From Deltaproteobacteria bacterium (lineage in GTDB: Bacteria > Desulfobacterota > Desulfarculia > Desulfarculales > Desulfarculaceae), in NCBI GenBank assembly GCA_020444165.1, contig JAHLLK010000115.1, forward strand, positions 1 through 12,556: a DNA stretch of 12,556 bases, in the 5' to 3' direction. How positions within the stretch are numbered: position 1 is the stretch's first letter; the number at the start of each line of letters is the position of its first letter. Position numbers and translations under genes: made by a program. Below are positions 1-6,240 of this stretch, piece by piece. The notes under the pieces are model-generated. The model was given only the letters and a program-made list of their open reading frames with translations. It did not search any database and had not been told where the DNA came from.

Positions 1-530
1 ACCTTCTTCAGCTTCAGCTTGGTGGCGATGTAGGCCGCGCCGGAGTAGCCGATGGAGTAGGCGGTGCCATGGATGCCAAAGGTGGTGGGGGCCAACTCAC
101 CCTTTTCGAACATGTCCATGGGAGCCACGCAGCCGCTGACGTAGGGGAGAGGATCGTTCTTGAGTTGGTTGTTCAGGGCTTTGGCGATACCGGCGAAGGT
201 GGAGCCCACCAGGCCCACCACCTTGTCCTCGTCCTTGAGCTCCTTCAGGCGCCGCACAGCCACGTCGCCCTTGGTCTCATCGTCCTTGACCACCCCCACC
301 ACGGGGATTTTCTTGCCGCCCAGGTTCACGCCACCGGCCGCGTTGATCTCCTCGATGGCCATCTGCGCGCCCTTCAACTGCACCGGGCCGATGGGCGAGG
401 CGGGGCCGGTGAGGCCGAACATCAGACCGATCTTGATCTGGTCCGGAGCGGCCGAGCCCACGCTGGGTACGGCCAGGGCCAGGCTCAGGGCAGCCAGGCA
501 AGTGATCAGGAAAATGGATTTTCGACTCAT
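1..530 (-). CDS. LivK-like ABC transporter substrate-binding protein, N-terminal part (cut by window edge)
   Basis: Periplasmic binding protein of the branched-chain amino acid / amide / aromatic type (Peripla_BP_6, LivK-like), expected to deliver a small solute to an ABC importer. The 176 visible codons begin with a Sec signal peptide (MSRKS, then a hydrophobic stretch to about residue 20, with an Ala-rich cleavage region near 26-28). The family opening follows: IKIGLMFGLTGPASPIG, an internal KGAQMAIEEINAAGG, and VVGLVGSTFAGIAKALNN, which corresponds to the ligand-binding 'G(S/T)' loop region. The ATG is chosen because GGAGG lies 5 bases upstream; an ATG 5 bases earlier stops at once. It is the fourth gene in line after the molybdenum hydroxylase subunits, 85 bp downstream of the Mo subunit. 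This suggests its ligand is that enzyme's substrate or a relative, but the ligand cannot be read from sequence. The C-terminal half and any permease or ATPase genes lie outside the window. Confidence 0.88.
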   Translation of the reverse strand, partial: MSRKSIFLITCLAALSLALAVPSVGSAAPDQIKIGLMFGLTGPASPIGPVQLKGAQMAIEEINAAGGVNLGGKKIPVVGVVKDDETKGDVAVRRLKELKDEDKVVGLVGSTFAGIAKALNNQLKNDPLPYVSGCVAPMDMFEKGELAPTTFGIHGTAYSIGYSGAAYIATKLKLKK

Positions 531-576
531 GTCATCCTCCCCTTTGTGTTTGCGACTCGGTCTTCCCTTTGGTTCT

Positions 577-594
577 CGGGCGATCACCCGCCCG
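577..594 (-). other. Inter-gene GC stem-loop ahead of the binding-protein gene
   Basis: A perfect 6-bp inverted repeat (CGGGCG / CGCCCG, 6-base loop) lies in the 85-bp gap between the Mo-subunit stop and the binding-protein start. No T-run follows on the minus strand, so it is not an intrinsic terminator. It could be an mRNA processing or stabilising stem, which would let the binding protein be made at a different level from the enzyme. That role is inference. Confidence 0.4.
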
Positions 595-615
595 TTGGTT
601 CCCAGAGCCCGCTGG

Positions 616-3012
616 TCAGTCCTGGGGTGGTCCCCCGGCCTCGCGTATGGCCCAGAACACCTTCTCCGGGTTGGCCGGCAGGCGGCGCACCCGGCCCCCG
701 GAGGCGTGGGCGATGGCGTTCAGGATGGCCGGAGTGGCCGGGATGTTGGGCATCTCGCCGATGCCCTTGGCGCCGTAGGGGCCCAACTCGTTGGGCACTT
801 CCAAGATCAACGGCTGGATGTCGGGCACGTCCAGCATGGTGGGAATGAGGTAGCCCTGCAGGCTGGGGTTTTGGATCACCCCGTCCTTCAATACCACCTC
901 CTCCATCAGGGCGTAGCCCAGGCCCATGGCCACCCCGCCCTCGATCTGACCTTCCAGGGCCTTGGGGTTGATGGCCTTGCCCACGTCAAAGGCGGCCACG
1001 TAGTGCTCGATCTCCACCTCGCCGGTCTCCACGTCCACCACCAGCTGCACCATGTGGGTGGAGTAGGTGTACACGTGATAGGGGTTGCCCTGGGAGGTGT
1101 GGCTGTCCAGGGTGGGCGGGGGCGGCGTCCACCAGCCCTGGCCGATCATGCGCTTGCCCCAGGCCATGGCGCGGGCGGCCACCGCGGCGAAATCCAGGCT
1201 TTTCTCGGGATTGTCGCGGTCAAAGATCTTGCGGCCCCGGGCCTCCAGGCGCGCGGTGGGCACCATGAGCATCATGGAGGCGGTGTCCAGCAGGGACTCC
1301 TTCACCTGCCGGGCGGCCAGGATGATGGCGTTGCCCATGAGGGTGGTGGAGCGGCTGCCCACGGTGGGGCCCGACTCGGGCACCAGGTCGGTGTCCGGCT
1401 GCACGATGCGCACGTCCTCGGGCAACACGCCCAGTTCCTCGGCGCAGATCTGGGGCAGCACGGTGAAGGCGCCCTGGCCCATCTCGGTGATGCCCGAGTA
1501 CAACAGCACCGAGCCGTCCTCGTGCACATGCACCGAGGCGCCGCAACCGTCGCCCAGGGTGCCGATGCTGGTGCGGTACCAGCCCATGCCCACCCCGACG
1601 CCGCGCCGCCTGGTCTTCTCCTGGTCCACCCAGCCGCACAGGCCCAGGCGGCGGTCCCATTCAAAGCGTTCGGCGCAGGTCTCCAGGGTCTCCCGGAGGC
1701 CCATGCTCTGGTTCAGGATCTGGCCGGTGGCCGTGGCCGAGCCCTCGCGGAAGGCGTTCTTGCGCCGCATCTCCACGGCGGTGAGCCCCAGCTCGGTGGC
1801 CAGCTCGTCCAGCATCTGCTCGTGGGCGATGTGCACCTGGGGTGCGCCGAAGCCGCGCATGGCCCCGCCGTAGGGATGGTTGGTGTAGACCAGGTAGGCG
1901 TCCACCTTGACGTTGGGGATCTCGTAGGGCCCGGGCATCATCACCATGGCGTGCACGTGGCTGCCGCCGGCCGGGGGGATCTTGGGACCCAGGGAAGCGT
2001 AGGCTCCCTGCTCGTCGTAGATCACCCCCTGGAAGGCCACCAGGGTGCCGTCCTTCTTGGCGCCGACCTTCAGCTCCATGATCATGGGATGGCGCTTGGC
2101 CGTCTGGAAGGTGACTTCCTCGCGCTCCAGGGAGATTTTGACCGGGCGGCCGGTGTGGGCCGCCAACACCGCGGCCCGGCAGCCGATGTCGATGGGCGAG
2201 TCTTCCTTGCCCCCGAAGCCGCCGCCCATGTGGATCTGGCGCACCCGCACCTGATTGATGGGCACGCCCAACACCGCGGCCACGTTGCGGCGGGTGGTGA
2301 AGGGCGCCTGCATGGGCCCTTCCACCAGCATCACCCCGTCCCTCTGGGGGATGGCCATGACCATGTCCGGCTCCAGATAGGCGTGCTCCAGGAACGGCAC
2401 CTGGTAGGTGCGCTCCAGGATCAGGTCGGCCTCGGCAAAGCCGGCCTCCACGTCACCTTTGGCGAGCTTGTCCAGGGACAAAAGGTTGCCGCCCTCGTGG
2501 ATCTTGGGGGCGTCCTCGGCCAGGGCGTCGCGGGGGTCGAACAGACCCCGCAGGGGCTCGTACTCCACCTCGATGAGGGCGAGGGCCTGGTGGGCCACGG
2601 CCTCGTTCTCGGCCGCCACCAGGGCCACGCCGTCGCCGACAAAGCGCACCTTGTCGCCGCAGATCACCGGCTGGTCCGGGATGATGGCCCCGAAGCCGTT
2701 GCGGCCCGGCACGTCCGCGGCGGTGAGCACCGCCACCACGCCCTCCAGGGCCTTGGCCTTTTCCGTGTTGATGGATTTGATCAGGGCGTGGGGGTGGGGG
2801 CTCCGCAGGATCTTGCCGCAGAGGAACTCCCCGGCCGGGTAGTCGGCCCCGTACTTCAGCTTGCCGGTGATCTTCAGGGGATCGTCCCGGCGCCTGATCG
2901 AGGTGCCCGCCACGGACAGGGTCTTGCCGGCGGTCTTGATCAAATGCTCCAGGCCGGTCCGCTCCTTGAGCAGGACCTGGCTCTTGGTTTCTTCCTGAGT
3001 CTTGTCTGACAT
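616..3012 (-). CDS. Xanthine dehydrogenase-family molybdopterin-binding subunit (large subunit)
   Basis: Catalytic large subunit of a three-component molybdenum hydroxylase, which oxidises a C-H next to a ring nitrogen or a carbonyl using water as oxygen source. The 798 residues match the family length (about 750-800). An N-terminal a/b-hammerhead domain spans about 35-155. Mo-cofactor motifs follow: GGGFGGKE (263-270), MRGFGAPQ (385-392), EMGQG (510-514) and GAKGIGE (747-753), whose final Glu753 is the expected catalytic base. The RGFG loop is xanthine dehydrogenase-like; the CODH CoxL active-site loop (AYRCSFR) is absent, so this is not a carbon monoxide dehydrogenase. The ATG at 3012 has GGGAAGG about 6 bases upstream. 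It starts 33 bp after the FeS subunit stop, so co-translation in one operon is likely. The substrate is unresolved: purine, nicotinate-like N-heterocycle or aldehyde are all possible. No Mo-cofactor maturation gene is seen in the window. Confidence 0.93.
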   Translation of the reverse strand: MSDKTQEETKSQVLLKERTGLEHLIKTAGKTLSVAGTSIRRRDDPLKITGKLKYGADYPAGEFLCGKILRSPHPHALIKSINTEKAKALEGVVAVLTAADVPGRNGFGAIIPDQPVICGDKVRFVGDGVALVAAENEAVAHQALALIEVEYEPLRGLFDPRDALAEDAPKIHEGGNLLSLDKLAKGDVEAGFAEADLILERTYQVPFLEHAYLEPDMVMAIPQRDGVMLVEGPMQAPFTTRRNVAAVLGVPINQVRVRQIHMGGGFGGKEDSPIDIGCRAAVLAAHTGRPVKISLEREEVTFQTAKRHPMIMELKVGAKKDGTLVAFQGVIYDEQGAYASLGPKIPPAGGSHVHAMVMMPGPYEIPNVKVDAYLVYTNHPYGGAMRGFGAPQVHIAHEQMLDELATELGLTAVEMRRKNAFREGSATATGQILNQSMGLRETLETCAERFEWDRRLGLCGWVDQEKTRRRGVGVGMGWYRTSIGTLGDGCGASVHVHEDGSVLLYSGITEMGQGAFTVLPQICAEELGVLPEDVRIVQPDTDLVPESGPTVGSRSTTLMGNAIILAARQVKESLLDTASMMLMVPTARLEARGRKIFDRDNPEKSLDFAAVAARAMAWGKRMIGQGWWTPPPPTLDSHTSQGNPYHVYTYSTHMVQLVVDVETGEVEIEHYVAAFDVGKAINPKALEGQIEGGVAMGLGYALMEEVVLKDGVIQNPSLQGYLIPTMLDVPDIQPLILEVPNELGPYGAKGIGEMPNIPATPAILNAIAHASGGRVRRLPANPEKVFWAIREAGGPPQD

Positions 3013-3045
3013 GACGACCTTCCCTTAGCGCGCGTGGAGGGGGCC

Positions 3046-3519
3046 CTAGCCCCGGGTCTTGGCCGCGGACTGGACCGCCTGCACGATCTTGCGATAGCCG
3101 GTGCAGCGGCAGAGCACCCCGGACAAAGCCTGGCGGATCTCGCCTTCCGTGGGGTCGGGGTTTTCTTGCAACAGGGCGGTGGCGGTGAGGATCATGCCCG
3201 GGGTGCAGAAGCCGCACTGGGCCGCGCCTTCAGCCATGAAGGCCTCCTGCACGGGGTTCAGGCCGCCGTCTGCCTGGGCCAGGCCCTCGATGGTGGTGAT
3301 CTCGCGCCCCGCGGCCTTCAGGGCCGGCATCAGGCAGGAGTTGGTGGGCACGCCGTCCACCAGGACGGTGCAGGCGCCGCATTCGCCCTCGCGGCAGCCG
3401 GCCTTGGTGCCGGTGAGGCCCAGGTCTTCGCGCAACAGGTCGATCAACAGGGTGTCCGGACTCACGGCGACCGTGAGCGGCCGTCCGTTGAGAGTGAAGG
3501 AAAGCTCGAGTTTGCTCAT
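3046..3519 (-). CDS. Xanthine dehydrogenase-family [2Fe-2S] iron-sulfur subunit (small subunit)
   Basis: Electron-transfer subunit that carries electrons from the molybdenum site to FAD. The 157 residues are the normal family length (about 150-165). The N-terminal plant-ferredoxin-like domain holds the first cluster with Cys42, Cys47, Cys50 and Cys62 (GCREGECGACTVLVDG). The helical C-terminal domain holds the second with Cys102, Cys105, Cys137 and Cys139 (CGFCTPGM and CRCTGY). All eight ligands are present, so the protein looks functional. The ATG follows a GGGGGA ribosome-binding site by 6 bases and starts only 10 bp after the FAD-subunit stop, indicating one transcript. The QCGFCTPGM signature is shared by CoxS, HcrC, NdhS and XdhC-type proteins, so it does not settle the substrate. 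Confidence 0.95.
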   Translation of the reverse strand: MSKLELSFTLNGRPLTVAVSPDTLLIDLLREDLGLTGTKAGCREGECGACTVLVDGVPTNSCLMPALKAAGREITTIEGLAQADGGLNPVQEAFMAEGAAQCGFCTPGMILTATALLQENPDPTEGEIRQALSGVLCRCTGYRKIVQAVQSAAKTRG

Positions 3520-3529
3520 GGGAATCCCC

Positions 3530-4453
3530 CTATTCCAAGACGCAACCGGCCTGGGTCAGCGCGGCGACCAGGCCCCGGCGCACAAAGACCTTGACCATTT
3601 CGGTGCGGTAATCGCAGGAGCCGCGGAGCAGGCTGTCGCGGGGGTTGCAGTAGGACGAGGCCGACTCCGCCGCGTGGCGCAGGATTTCCAGGGTGGCGGG
3701 CTTGCCGGCCAGGAAATCCTCGGTGCCCCGCTCCCGGAAGGGCACCGGAGCCACCGGGCCCAGGGCGATGGCGGCCGAGGCGATGTGTTTGCGGTCCGAA
3801 CTGGCCGTGGCCTTCACCGCGCAGACCAGGATCGGCAGGGTCAGGACCCGGCGGTTGCCCAGCCGGAGGTAGGCCGAGCCTTGCCCCTCTCCCAGGGCCC
3901 GGAAGCGGATGGAGGTGAGGATCTCCCGGGAGCAGTCCAGCACGGTGTGGCCCACGCCCTGGAAGAACTCGGACAGGGGCACCACCCGGGTGCCGCCCAG
4001 GGAGGCAATGGTCACCTCGGCGTCCAGGGCCAACAGCGGCACCGCGGCGTCGGCCGCGGGCTGGCCGCTGACCAGGTTGCCGGCCAGGGTGGCCACGTTG
4101 CGGATCTGGGGCGAACCGACCCAGCCGCAGCCGGTGGCCAGAACGCCGGCTTTTTCCTTGAGAAGGGGCGAAGCCACGGCCTGGGCGTGGGTGACCCCGC
4201 CGCCGATGACGATGTCTTCGCCGTCGGTCTCGATGGCGTCCATGTCCGGTAAGCGGGAGATGTCCACCAGGGCCGCGGCCTGGAGCTTGCGGGTCCTGAG
4301 TTGGGGGATGACGTCGGTGCCGCCGGCGATGACGTGGGCCTTGCCCCCGTGGGCGGCCAGCATCTCCAGCGCCTCTGGCAGGGTGGCGGGCACCAGGTAC
4401 TCGCTCACCGCCAGCTTGCTGTACAGATGTAGTTCTTCAAATGGTACTGCCAT
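3530..4453 (-). CDS. Xanthine dehydrogenase-family FAD-binding subunit (medium subunit)
   Basis: Flavoprotein subunit (CoxM/CutM-like) that takes electrons from the FeS subunit and passes them to NAD+ or another acceptor. The 307 residues fit the family (about 280-330). FAD-binding motifs are AGGTDV at 43-48 and the block at 113-143 that runs SPQIRNVATLAGNLVSG and then PAADAAVPLLAL. The C-terminal CO dehydrogenase flavoprotein domain ends with the usual CDYRTEMVKVFVRRGL (280-295). No extra Cys-rich insert is seen, so it is not of the 4-hydroxybenzoyl-CoA reductase beta type with a [4Fe-4S] cluster. The open frame extends 35 codons further upstream, to 4558. I chose the ATG at 4453 because AGGA lies just upstream, family members start near here, and the extension overlaps operator-like repeats. 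It is the first gene of the enzyme operon, 156 bp after lacI. Confidence 0.92.
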   Translation of the reverse strand: MAVPFEELHLYSKLAVSEYLVPATLPEALEMLAAHGGKAHVIAGGTDVIPQLRTRKLQAAALVDISRLPDMDAIETDGEDIVIGGGVTHAQAVASPLLKEKAGVLATGCGWVGSPQIRNVATLAGNLVSGQPAADAAVPLLALDAEVTIASLGGTRVVPLSEFFQGVGHTVLDCSREILTSIRFRALGEGQGSAYLRLGNRRVLTLPILVCAVKATASSDRKHIASAAIALGPVAPVPFRERGTEDFLAGKPATLEILRHAAESASSYCNPRDSLLRGSCDYRTEMVKVFVRRGLVAALTQAGCVLE

Positions 4454-4492
4454 GTTTCCTATCCTCTTAAAGGGCCCCGAACCAAGCAGGAT

Positions 4493-4521
4493 GTTGCAAA
4501 GCCTCTCGCTGCCTTTGCAAC
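4493..4521 (-). promoter_or_regulatory. Inverted repeat in the leader of the hydroxylase operon
   Basis: Perfect 9-bp arms GTTGCAAAG and CTTTGCAAC with an 11-base spacer, 40-68 bases before the FAD-subunit start. There is no following T-run, so it is not a simple terminator. It may be a protein-binding palindrome or a leader hairpin. It touches the tandem boxes that begin at about 4517. Confidence 0.5.
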
Positions 4522-4559
4522 CAAGTCTGGTAAAAACATGGTTTGCCAAGCCTGGCAAA
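4517..4559 (-). promoter_or_regulatory. Tandem operator-like boxes upstream of the molybdenum hydroxylase operon
   Basis: On the minus strand an 18-bp near-palindrome TTTGCCAGGCTTGGCAAA (4559 to 4542; 7-bp arms TTTGCCA/TGGCAAA) is repeated 25 bp further on as TTTACCAGACTTGGTTGC (4534 to 4517). The first 14 bases share 12 identities. The pair sits between lacI and the first structural gene, where a repressor or activator of the operon would bind. The LacI-type protein encoded next door is the obvious candidate, but the centre is GC rather than the usual CG of LacI-family sites. No convincing -35/-10 pair could be fixed nearby. Confidence 0.5.
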
Positions 4560-4609
4560 TTGCTTGCTTTATTAGCCTCGCGCCCCGCGGCGCGCCCGCC
4601 GACCGCCGG

Positions 4610-5692
4610 CTAGGGTCTGGAAAGCCGGCGCTCGGGGACCGCGGTACGGGCGTGGGCCAGCGAACCGCAACTCCGGCGCACGATGAGTTTGGGCTCCATG
4701 ACCGCCTGCAATGGCTTGCCAAAGCCCCGTTTGCGGTTGGCCATCATCTCCACCAACCGCTCCGCTCCCCGCCGGCCCATTTGGTGGGCCTGCACGTCGA
4801 TGGTGGTCAGGCTCACGGTTTGCAGGGAGGTGTAGGCGGCATTGTTGAAGCCCACCAGGGCGATGTCCTCGGGAATCCTGAGGCCGCAGTCCAGGACCGC
4901 CTCGTAGGCGCCCATGGCCATGTCGTCGTTGCAGCCGAAAATGGCGGTGGGCATTTCCCGGTCCGGGGTGTTGCGCAACATGCCCAGGGTGGCCAGGTAA
5001 GAGGGCTCCTTGGCAAAAGAACCTGCCAGGATCAGCTTTTCGTTGAGGGGGATGTGATGCTCCCGCAGGGCGGCCAAGGCCCCCTCCAGCCGCCCCCGGC
5101 CGGTGGAGGTCCAGGAGTTGCCCCGGACCATGGCGATGCGCTCGTGGCCCAGCTTGATCAGGTGCTCGGCCGCCAGGTAGCTCCCCTTGAAGCTGTCCTC
5201 CATCACGTAGTTGAGTTCGGCCAGATTCGCCACCCCGCGGAGCACCGAGACCAGGGGCACCTGCTCTTCCACCAGGTGGCGGATGCCTTGGCTTTCCCAC
5301 AGGGCCGACGACACCAAAAACCCATCCACCCCCCGGGCCCGGGCCGCGCCCAACTCCTTGGTCTCCAGATCGGGGTCGTCATAGGTGGAGACCATGTTGA
5401 TGGCGTAACCGTTCTCCTTGAGCACTTCCTCCGCGCCGGCGGCGATCTCCATGAACAGGGAGTTGCTGGTTTGCAGGATGGTCAGGGCGATGATGTCCGA
5501 ATGCTTCTTTACAAGAGAACGGGCCAGCAGGTTGGGGGTGTAGTTCAGCTCTTTGGCGATGCGCAGGATGCGGTATCTGGTGTCTTTGCCGATTCCTTTT
5601 TTGTTGTTCAGCACCAGGGAGACGGTGGTTGGGGACACCTCGGCGATGCGCGCGATGTCCTTGATTGTCACCGGCTTTGGCGTTTTCGGCAT
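4610..5692 (-). CDS. LacI-family transcriptional regulator
   Basis: Ligand-responsive DNA-binding protein, 360 residues (family about 330-360). The N-terminal LacI helix-turn-helix is at 8-30 (VTIKDIARIAEVSPTTVSLV). The hinge helix at 54-60 (NLLARSL) contains the Leu that typically inserts into a central CpG of the operator. A periplasmic-binding-protein-like effector domain follows at about 65-340, with family landmarks GVDGFLVSSA, AIFGCNDDMAMGAYEAV and IPEDIALVGFNNA. The last about 20 residues are Arg-rich and variable. The ATG at 5692 has only a weak ribosome-binding site (GGGA close in, AAGG further out), but starting there gives the standard N-terminus. It is on the same strand as, and 156 bp ahead of, the hydroxylase operon. 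It is therefore the likely local regulator, sensing a substrate or product. The effector is unknown; a sugar, a nucleoside/purine (as for PurR) or an aromatic are all possible. Confidence 0.93.
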   Translation of the reverse strand: MPKTPKPVTIKDIARIAEVSPTTVSLVLNNKKGIGKDTRYRILRIAKELNYTPNLLARSLVKKHSDIIALTILQTSNSLFMEIAAGAEEVLKENGYAINMVSTYDDPDLETKELGAARARGVDGFLVSSALWESQGIRHLVEEQVPLVSVLRGVANLAELNYVMEDSFKGSYLAAEHLIKLGHERIAMVRGNSWTSTGRGRLEGALAALREHHIPLNEKLILAGSFAKEPSYLATLGMLRNTPDREMPTAIFGCNDDMAMGAYEAVLDCGLRIPEDIALVGFNNAAYTSLQTVSLTTIDVQAHQMGRRGAERLVEMMANRKRGFGKPLQAVMEPKLIVRRSCGSLAHARTAVPERRLSRP

Positions 5693-5710
5693 TTTCCCAA
5701 ACTACCTTTT

Positions 5711-5743
5711 GGCTAGTGGTAACAATATATTGACATGCTAGCC
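5711..5743. promoter_or_regulatory. Nested palindrome upstream of lacI
   Basis: GGCTAG (5711-5716) and CTAGCC (5738-5743) flank the perfect 10-bp palindrome CAATATATTG (5723-5732); both share nearly the same centre, about 5727. The element lies 19-51 bp upstream of the lacI start and could be an operator over the lacI promoter or leader. The binding protein is unknown. Confidence 0.4.
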
Positions 5744-5805
5744 GCTCCGGAGGGACCGGCGTCGCCGCCTGCTTTCGTTATATTATTAAATATAAGACGC
5801 TTAAT

Positions 5806-5830
5806 TAAATCGATTTACTGAATCGTTTAA
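5806..5830. promoter_or_regulatory. Two adjacent LacI-type operator-like sites upstream of lacI
   Basis: TAAATCGATTTA (5806-5817) is a perfect 12-bp palindrome with a central CG. TGAATCGTTTAA (5819-5830) is a near copy starting 13 bp later. Both contain AANCGNTT, the core seen in many LacI/GalR-family operators (PurR, RbsR, GalR types). They lie 114-138 bp upstream of the lacI start in an AT-rich patch, consistent with autoregulation. Binding is inference. Confidence 0.5.
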
Positions 5831-5942
5831 TATCACCCTGTGCCGAACCGAGTCAACCAGATTATTCGCGTTCTCGGCCTTTCCGGCGGTAAAGCCGGGC
5901 AAAATTCCGATGCCAAGGGCATTCCTGGGCGGGTAAGGGCTT

Positions 5943-5975
5943 AAAAAACGGCCCGGAAAACGGAAAAGCGGGCCG
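5943..5975 (-). terminator. Rho-independent terminator after the AraC-type gene
   Basis: On the minus strand a perfect 7-bp stem CGGCCCG / CGGGCCG with a 13-base loop is followed at once by six T. A T-run follows on the minus strand only, so it ends transcripts coming leftward from the AraC-type gene, about 265 bp past its stop, and insulates lacI. Confidence 0.75.
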
Positions 5976-5985
5976 GTTGGTTGTG

Positions 5986-5997
5986 TGAATCGTTTTA
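5986..5997. promoter_or_regulatory. Third LacI-type operator-like site
   Basis: TGAATCGTTTTA repeats the first ten bases of the site at 5819-5830 exactly (TGAATCGTTT) and again contains AANCGNTT. It is 167 bp from that copy, a distance at which LacI-family tetramers can loop DNA. It lies beyond the terminator, in the AraC 3' region. Confidence 0.4.
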
Positions 5998-6116
5998 GTA
6001 AACGCGTGAGTTGGCGGCGGTCGGGTGGGAAAGGGGTCGCCGGGGCCAGGGGAAGGGCTGGCAGCCTTTCGGCGCGGTTTCTCCTACAGACTACCAGGTA
6101 ACCATGTGAAGTTTTT

Positions 6117-6215
6117 TGGGGGAAGGGGGCTGGGGGGGAAACCGCGGGGCCCCCGGAAAAGCGTGCTTTTTTGGGGTGCAATCCCCTTTTTCCAGAAAAA
6201 GGGGGTTCCCCCCGC
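6117..6215. other. G/C-homopolymer hairpin cluster
   Basis: Runs of G, C, A and T (GGGGGGG, CCCCC, TTTTTT, AAAAA) form two neighbouring stem-loops. The first is CCCCGGAAAAGC / GCTTTTTTGGGG (6151-6176) with two G.U pairs when read on the plus strand. The second is AATCCCCTTTTT / AAAAAGGGGGTT (6180-6207) with a CCAG loop and one G.U pair on the plus strand. On the minus strand those pairs become A.C mismatches. Neither is followed by a clean T-run. The cluster lies within 125 bp of the AraC stop. Function unknown. Confidence 0.45.
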
Positions 6216-6240
6216 ATCTTCCCGTTTCGCCGCCGGCCGC

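Larger units (their letters stand above)
5693..6240. other. Non-coding stretch between lacI and araC-type gene
   Basis: This 548-bp region has no credible gene. The long frames crossing it do not match any family, and the minus-strand one overlaps the AraC gene out of frame. It holds, from left to right: a palindrome close to lacI, an AT-rich patch at about 5775-5830 likely to contain the lacI promoter, three LacI-type operator-like sites, a minus-strand terminator and a G/C-homopolymer hairpin cluster next to the AraC stop. A small hairpin (CCGGC / GCCGG) is at 5883-5898. Confidence 0.6.

Noticed and set aside
160..3009. 949-codon plus-strand open frame covering the Mo-subunit region
   Set aside because: It is the complement of a clearly recognised xanthine dehydrogenase-family subunit. 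Its product is low-complexity Gly/His/Val/Ala-rich and has no family features, as expected opposite high-GC codons.
3034..4252. Overlapping plus-strand frames opposite the FeS and FAD subunits
   Set aside because: The opposite strand encodes complete proteins with all cofactor ligands; these frames have no ribosome-binding sites or recognisable domains.
4454..4558. 35-codon N-terminal extension of the FAD subunit
   Set aside because: It would be coded by operator-like repeats and a perfect inverted repeat. The internal ATG at 4453 has a better ribosome-binding position and matches the family N-terminus.
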